In this document: positions 61,576 to 64,000 of the stretch, piece after piece | Numbering within the stretch: the stretch's first letter is position 1 | How the letters are laid out: every line of letters begins with the position of its first letter | Assembly (NCBI GenBank): GCA_009760855.2 | Contig: WPIO01000148.1 | Coordinates: 126,001 to 190,000 of the forward strand | Source of the DNA: Cristatella mucedo | Lineage: Eukaryota; Bryozoa; Phylactolaemata; Cristatellidae | Length of the DNA: 64,000 bases | Direction: 5' to 3' | Position numbers and translations under genes: made by a program | Notes under the pieces: generated by a model | Seen by the model: the letters and a program-made list of their open reading frames with translations, nothing else | Databases searched by the model: none | Told to the model about the DNA's origin: nothing

Positions 61576-64000
61576 ATCTCTTGCTCCATCTACTGTATTG
61601 CCACCTTAAGCTTGCCCTCTCTCTGTCTCCCTGTCTGCCTCTCTCTTTCCTGCTGTCTGTCTTTACCTATCTCTCTTTACCTTTTCTATCCATCCCTTTG
61701 TTCATCTACTCCTTCTCTCTCCACATACCTGTGTTTCTCTGCACCTCTTTCTTCATCTTTCTCGCTCTCCGAATTTCTCCATTTCTCCCTCTATCTCTCT
61801 CTGCATACATGTTGATGATAAGTGTTGTTTCCAGCTTCCACCTTCGGCGTGTGATCGGCTGGCCATTCTGCATCATTCTGCAGATAATAGTAGTAGTAAT
61901 AATAATAGTAATGAGCAGCTCACTGCCTGTAGACTTGCTCAGCTGAGTCATAATAGTTTCGTCACAGAAGGCAGCGCTGCACCATCTTGCTGCTTGATGA
62001 AAGTGCACCATCTTGCTTCGTAACAAGACCGTAATTTTGCAGCATGACTGATTTTCTTGCTTTAACTAGTAGAGGTAGATTTGTATCGGATAACTCAGAG
62101 AACTTCATCTCTTGCTAGGCACTTTACATTTGCTGCAAAGGAAGCTTGGTCGAAACAAATGAGAATATAAACTACCAACTGCTAATGCAGCACCGGCTGT
62201 CCAGAGGTCCAAATCACTCACCTCCGACCAGACTGTATCGGACTAATCTCCTAATCTCCTTGACTTAAGTCAATTGCACCCTATGTCGACCTGTAGACAT
62301 CACGTCGCATTACAAGACTGTTATTTCATTGGGAACTCAGTGGTGCAACTTAAATAGCTCCTTGAGCAAGAAATGAATTTGTTGTCGAGGTTCATATGTA
62401 ATGTAATGTAATGTATCTCCGTCTGTAACTCCACAAAGTCATAAAGACTATGTGGGTGTTACGCAGGAGAGTTTTGTATAGCGCACTCACAGCCTAAGCG
62501 GCTTTCGGTACACATTCGGTAGCTTTTCAGTAGATCGAAAGAGCAAGTTAATCACTGCTAGTCATTACCAAAATGCATCGATCACTTATATATCTCAATT
62601 TTCTTAATAACAACTGCTCGTAAGAATTGTAATGGCTGTTTCGAACAAACTCATTGTTAACCACTGAAAAAACACTTTCCTTATAAAAAACTGTGTTTTA
62701 TCAAAATAATATGAAACAGCCACAACAGCCCCTATTCAGTAAAATTGCCTGCTGCAGCACTCGAGCCCACGAACTTGATCATGGATAGCTAGCACCTAGG
62801 CTTTGCATTCTGTCAGGTGATTTTCAGAATACCAAACTTGTTGAGCTTTGTTGGCTGTGGAAAACCGGTGACACTGGTGAAAGCGAGTCAATTCTGTCCT
62901 GTCTGTTCTGCATTACACAAGCTGCTGGTTTTGAGTGAAGTATAATATGACGTGCTGCATTTCTTTTATCTTTTAGGAGTACCTCGAGATTGTCTTCTTA
63001 GTGATTTTTACTCTAGAAGGAATGCTTAAAATTATAGCCTATGGGTTTATACTGCACCCTGGTGCTTACCTGCGGAATGGATGGAACTTGTTAGACTTTG
63101 TCATAGTAGTCATTGGGTAAGTGTGCCTGCATCTCTTGCCTCACATTCTCTCACCAAGGCCTCGCCTTTGCATCTCTCGAGCTGCCCTGTGTTGACTGCT
63201 ACCGGCAGTATCGGCGCGGTAATAGCAAGCCCTACTTTTCTCTGCTCATGGCTGCTCAAGTGCTCTGCGATTGTAGCATAATGCTGCCGGGCCTGCCCTT
63301 TTTTCGTTCGATGCCTACTTTTGTGTGTCGCTAGGCTGCTGCTGCTACTGCTAAGTGCATGTCTGGAGAGCCGTGCATCACCTGCCAGCTAGGCAAGGCA
63401 CTATATTTTGTTAGGCCCTGATCTGTTACTAATGATCACCGAAATAAGGTTCTAATTTTGGCGATCGATTGCTTCTTGCACACATGACTGGCCCAGGCTG
63501 CTGCTGCTGCTGCTATTGTTGTTCCGAAAGCAGTGCACTCTTAGTATGTCGAGCATGCTGGATTCCGGTCGGCTGCGACAGCATCCTGCTGTTCCCTTCC
63601 TCCTGTTCCAAGGATTGACCGGTCTGGCGCCACCACTGCCTGCCGCCCCAGGCGACGATCAGCTGCAGCATTCAATAGTCATCCTGTCGGAATTCAGCAG
63701 CATTGCCATATCAGGCACCGAGCAGGGGTTTTTGGACTGCCTGCTATGTCTATGGAGCGACTAAGCTTGGCTTTAGGTTTTGATCGAGCGCTTGATTCGA
63801 GGCTGCCGCCTGTTAGCAGCTCGCTGCTACAGCTTTGGACAAAAGCCGAGCCCATATTCGTTGGTCGATTTCTTCTTGGTCGGTCCGGCTTCGGTCATTC
63901 TTCGTGAAGGAAGTTTACACTGTCAGCTGCCTTGCGGCTGACAGTGTAAACTTGCGGCTGCGTGCCTGCTTCGCCCAGCCTCCTCCTAGCTCCACCCACG
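57412..64000 (+). CDS. CACNA1: L-type voltage-gated calcium channel alpha1 subunit (Cav1), 5' part
   Basis: This gene encodes the pore-forming alpha1 subunit of a plasma-membrane channel that admits calcium on depolarisation. The visible exons are 57412-57433 (possible start), 57786-58062, 60085-60190 and 62977-63116; the gene continues right of the window. The joined peptide covers the cytoplasmic N-terminus, then [14 protein letters not shown], then IS1 ([19 protein letters not shown]), IS2 ([19 protein letters not shown]) and the beginning of IS3 ([14 protein letters not shown]). [19 protein letters not shown] and [21 protein letters not shown] are typical of Cav1 rather than Cav2 or Cav3. 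The intron 58063-60084 is of the AT-AC class. CpG-rich DNA surrounds the first exons and may be the promoter region. The single gene covers about 6.6 kb here. Confidence 0.88.
57786..58062 (+). CDS. CACNA1: Cav1 N-terminal cytoplasmic exon with NSCaTE-like motif
   Basis: This 277-nt exon encodes about 91 complete codons. Near the start is [17 protein letters not shown], aligning with the SWQAAIDAARQAKLM region of vertebrate Cav1.2/1.3; Trp (57839), Leu (57851) and Arg (57863) have the W-x3-I/L-x3-R spacing of the calmodulin-binding NSCaTE element. A Gly/Ala-rich linker follows, then basic residues and [20 protein letters not shown], the sequence just before IS1 in all Cav1 channels. The right border is fixed by the AT-AC intron (GAATGGAC|ATATCC). 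The left border is inferred from the pyrimidine-rich acceptor at 57785; another acceptor at 57723 (gcacttacag) is possible. Confidence 0.82.
59113..59158 (+). mobile_element. LINE family B tail in Cav1 AT-AC intron
   Basis: It reads attatggctttgtggagtta and agatagagatacattacatt. Only the last 45 bases of the family are present. Confidence 0.75.
59307..59382. repeat. (AC)n microsatellite in Cav1 AT-AC intron
   Basis: About 60 bases of pure AC flanked by imperfect AC-rich DNA. Confidence 0.97.
59860..59940. repeat. 18-bp tandem repeat (GTTGCTGCTGCTGCTAGC)
   Basis: About four and a half units in the Cav1 intron, roughly 145 bases before the IS1 exon. Confidence 0.92.
60085..60190 (+). CDS. CACNA1: Cav1 exon: IS1 transmembrane segment
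   Basis: This 106-nt exon starts with one base completing a Thr codon and reads V, then [19 protein letters not shown] and [15 protein letters not shown]. It holds the whole of transmembrane helix S1 of repeat I and the acidic extracellular S1-S2 loop. Its motif order is the same as in other Cav1 channels. The donor TTG|GTAAGC is a normal GT site and leaves phase 0. A 200-bp GA/TA repeat begins only about 30 bases after the donor. Confidence 0.9.
60218..60412. repeat. Compound (GA)n(TA)n(GA)n microsatellite just after the IS1 exon
   Basis: It consists of GA from about 60218 to 60336, TA at 60348-60376 and GA to 60412. It begins about 30 bases after the splice donor at 60190. Confidence 0.97.
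60820..60915. repeat. Cluster of AGCTGCTCGGAGCAGCT-like palindromes
   Basis: Five or more imperfect copies of gctgctcggagcagct, itself nearly self-complementary, lie in the Cav1 intron. Confidence 0.85.
61474..61570. repeat. (TC)n microsatellite in the same Cav1 intron
   Basis: It is about 97 bases with one interruption, followed by pyrimidine-rich DNA to about 61805. It is complementary to the (GA)n at 60218-60336 in the same transcript. Confidence 0.97.
62070..62160 (-). mobile_element. LINE family A tail in Cav1 intron
   Basis: It reads taactcagagaacttcatct, cttgctaggcactttacatt and tgctgcaaaggaagcttgg. Confidence 0.7.
62395..62525 (-). mobile_element. LINE family B tail in Cav1 intron
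   Basis: It reads (TGTAA)n-tatctccgtctgtaactcc through to gcggctttcggtacacattc. It is a short, little-diverged 5'-truncated copy about 450 bases before the IS2 exon. Confidence 0.85.
62740..62812 (-). mobile_element. SINE1-like tRNA head fragment
   Basis: The minus strand reads cgtgggctcgagtgctgcag (B-box-like) with a decayed head. Confidence 0.45.
62977..63116 (+). CDS. CACNA1: Cav1 exon: IS2 and start of IS3
   Basis: This 140-nt exon has acceptor ttcttttatcttttag|GAGTAC and donor ATTGG|GTAAGT. It encodes [33 protein letters not shown] and [13 protein letters not shown]. The acidic residue in S2 (T-L-E-G) and the Asp of S3 (L-L-D-F), both part of the voltage-sensor charge-transfer network, are present. 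[12 protein letters not shown] is nearly invariant in Cav channels. It enters in phase 0, fitting the previous exon, and leaves two bases. The next exon (rest of IS3 and IS4) is not in the remaining 884 bases. Confidence 0.92.
63911..63953. repeat. Perfect 17-bp inverted repeat in Cav1 intron
   Basis: aagtttacactgtcagc and its exact reverse complement are separated by nine bases; cttgcggctg is repeated at 63931 and 63951. Confidence 0.93.

Overview
This is animal nuclear DNA. It carries parts of two recognisable spliced genes, transcribed away from each other, set in dense transposable elements and microsatellites. No prokaryotic, organellar or viral gene set is visible. An animal origin rests on an L-type voltage-gated calcium channel, a metazoan-style decapping cofactor split into small exons, L2/CR1-clade LINEs with tRNA-derived SINEs, a SPIN-like hAT MITE, and one intron with the signature of the minor (U12) spliceosome. 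The species is not identifiable by eye. The channel residues look more invertebrate or early-branching than mammalian, but that is only an impression.

Left part (about 2.4-30.2 kb, minus strand): a DCP1-like gene (mRNA decapping cofactor). The ATG is at 30193, and exons run leftward at 30062-30193, 25084-25124, 19260-19387, possibly 18741-18849, then 14330-14534, 12769-12934, 3555-3947 and 2366-2685. Splice phases match at every junction. The first exons encode the EVH1 domain; later ones encode low-complexity linker with short motifs, and the last visible exon begins the C-terminal trimerisation helix. The end of the gene is missing or lies left of the window. Its introns hold many LINE, SINE and microsatellite insertions.

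Middle (about 30.2-57.4 kb): no gene I can support. It is filled with 5'-truncated copies of two LINE families (family A with an (ATT)n tail, family B with an (ACATT)n tail), two SINE families and several very CpG-rich blocks (about 42.0-45.5, 53.3-56.3 and 57.0-58.1 kb). The long ORFs in those blocks look like by-products of GC composition.

Right part (57.4 kb to the end, plus strand): the 5' end of an L-type (Cav1) calcium channel alpha1 gene. There is a possible first exon (57412-57433), then exons at 57786-58062, 60085-60190 and 62977-63116, covering the N-terminal tail, IS1, IS2 and the start of IS3; the gene continues past the window. The intron 58063-60084 starts ATATCCTTTT and ends AC, so it is a U12-type AT-AC intron, and the exons only join in frame if those termini are used. 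The N-terminal tail keeps a W-x3-L-x3-R motif like the calmodulin-binding NSCaTE element of Cav1.2/1.3.

The window holds no obvious new multi-gene system. The items most worth follow-up are the AT-AC intron, the NSCaTE-like motif, the SPIN-like hAT copies (a family known for horizontal transfer), the LINE/SINE tail sharing and several large inverted repeats.
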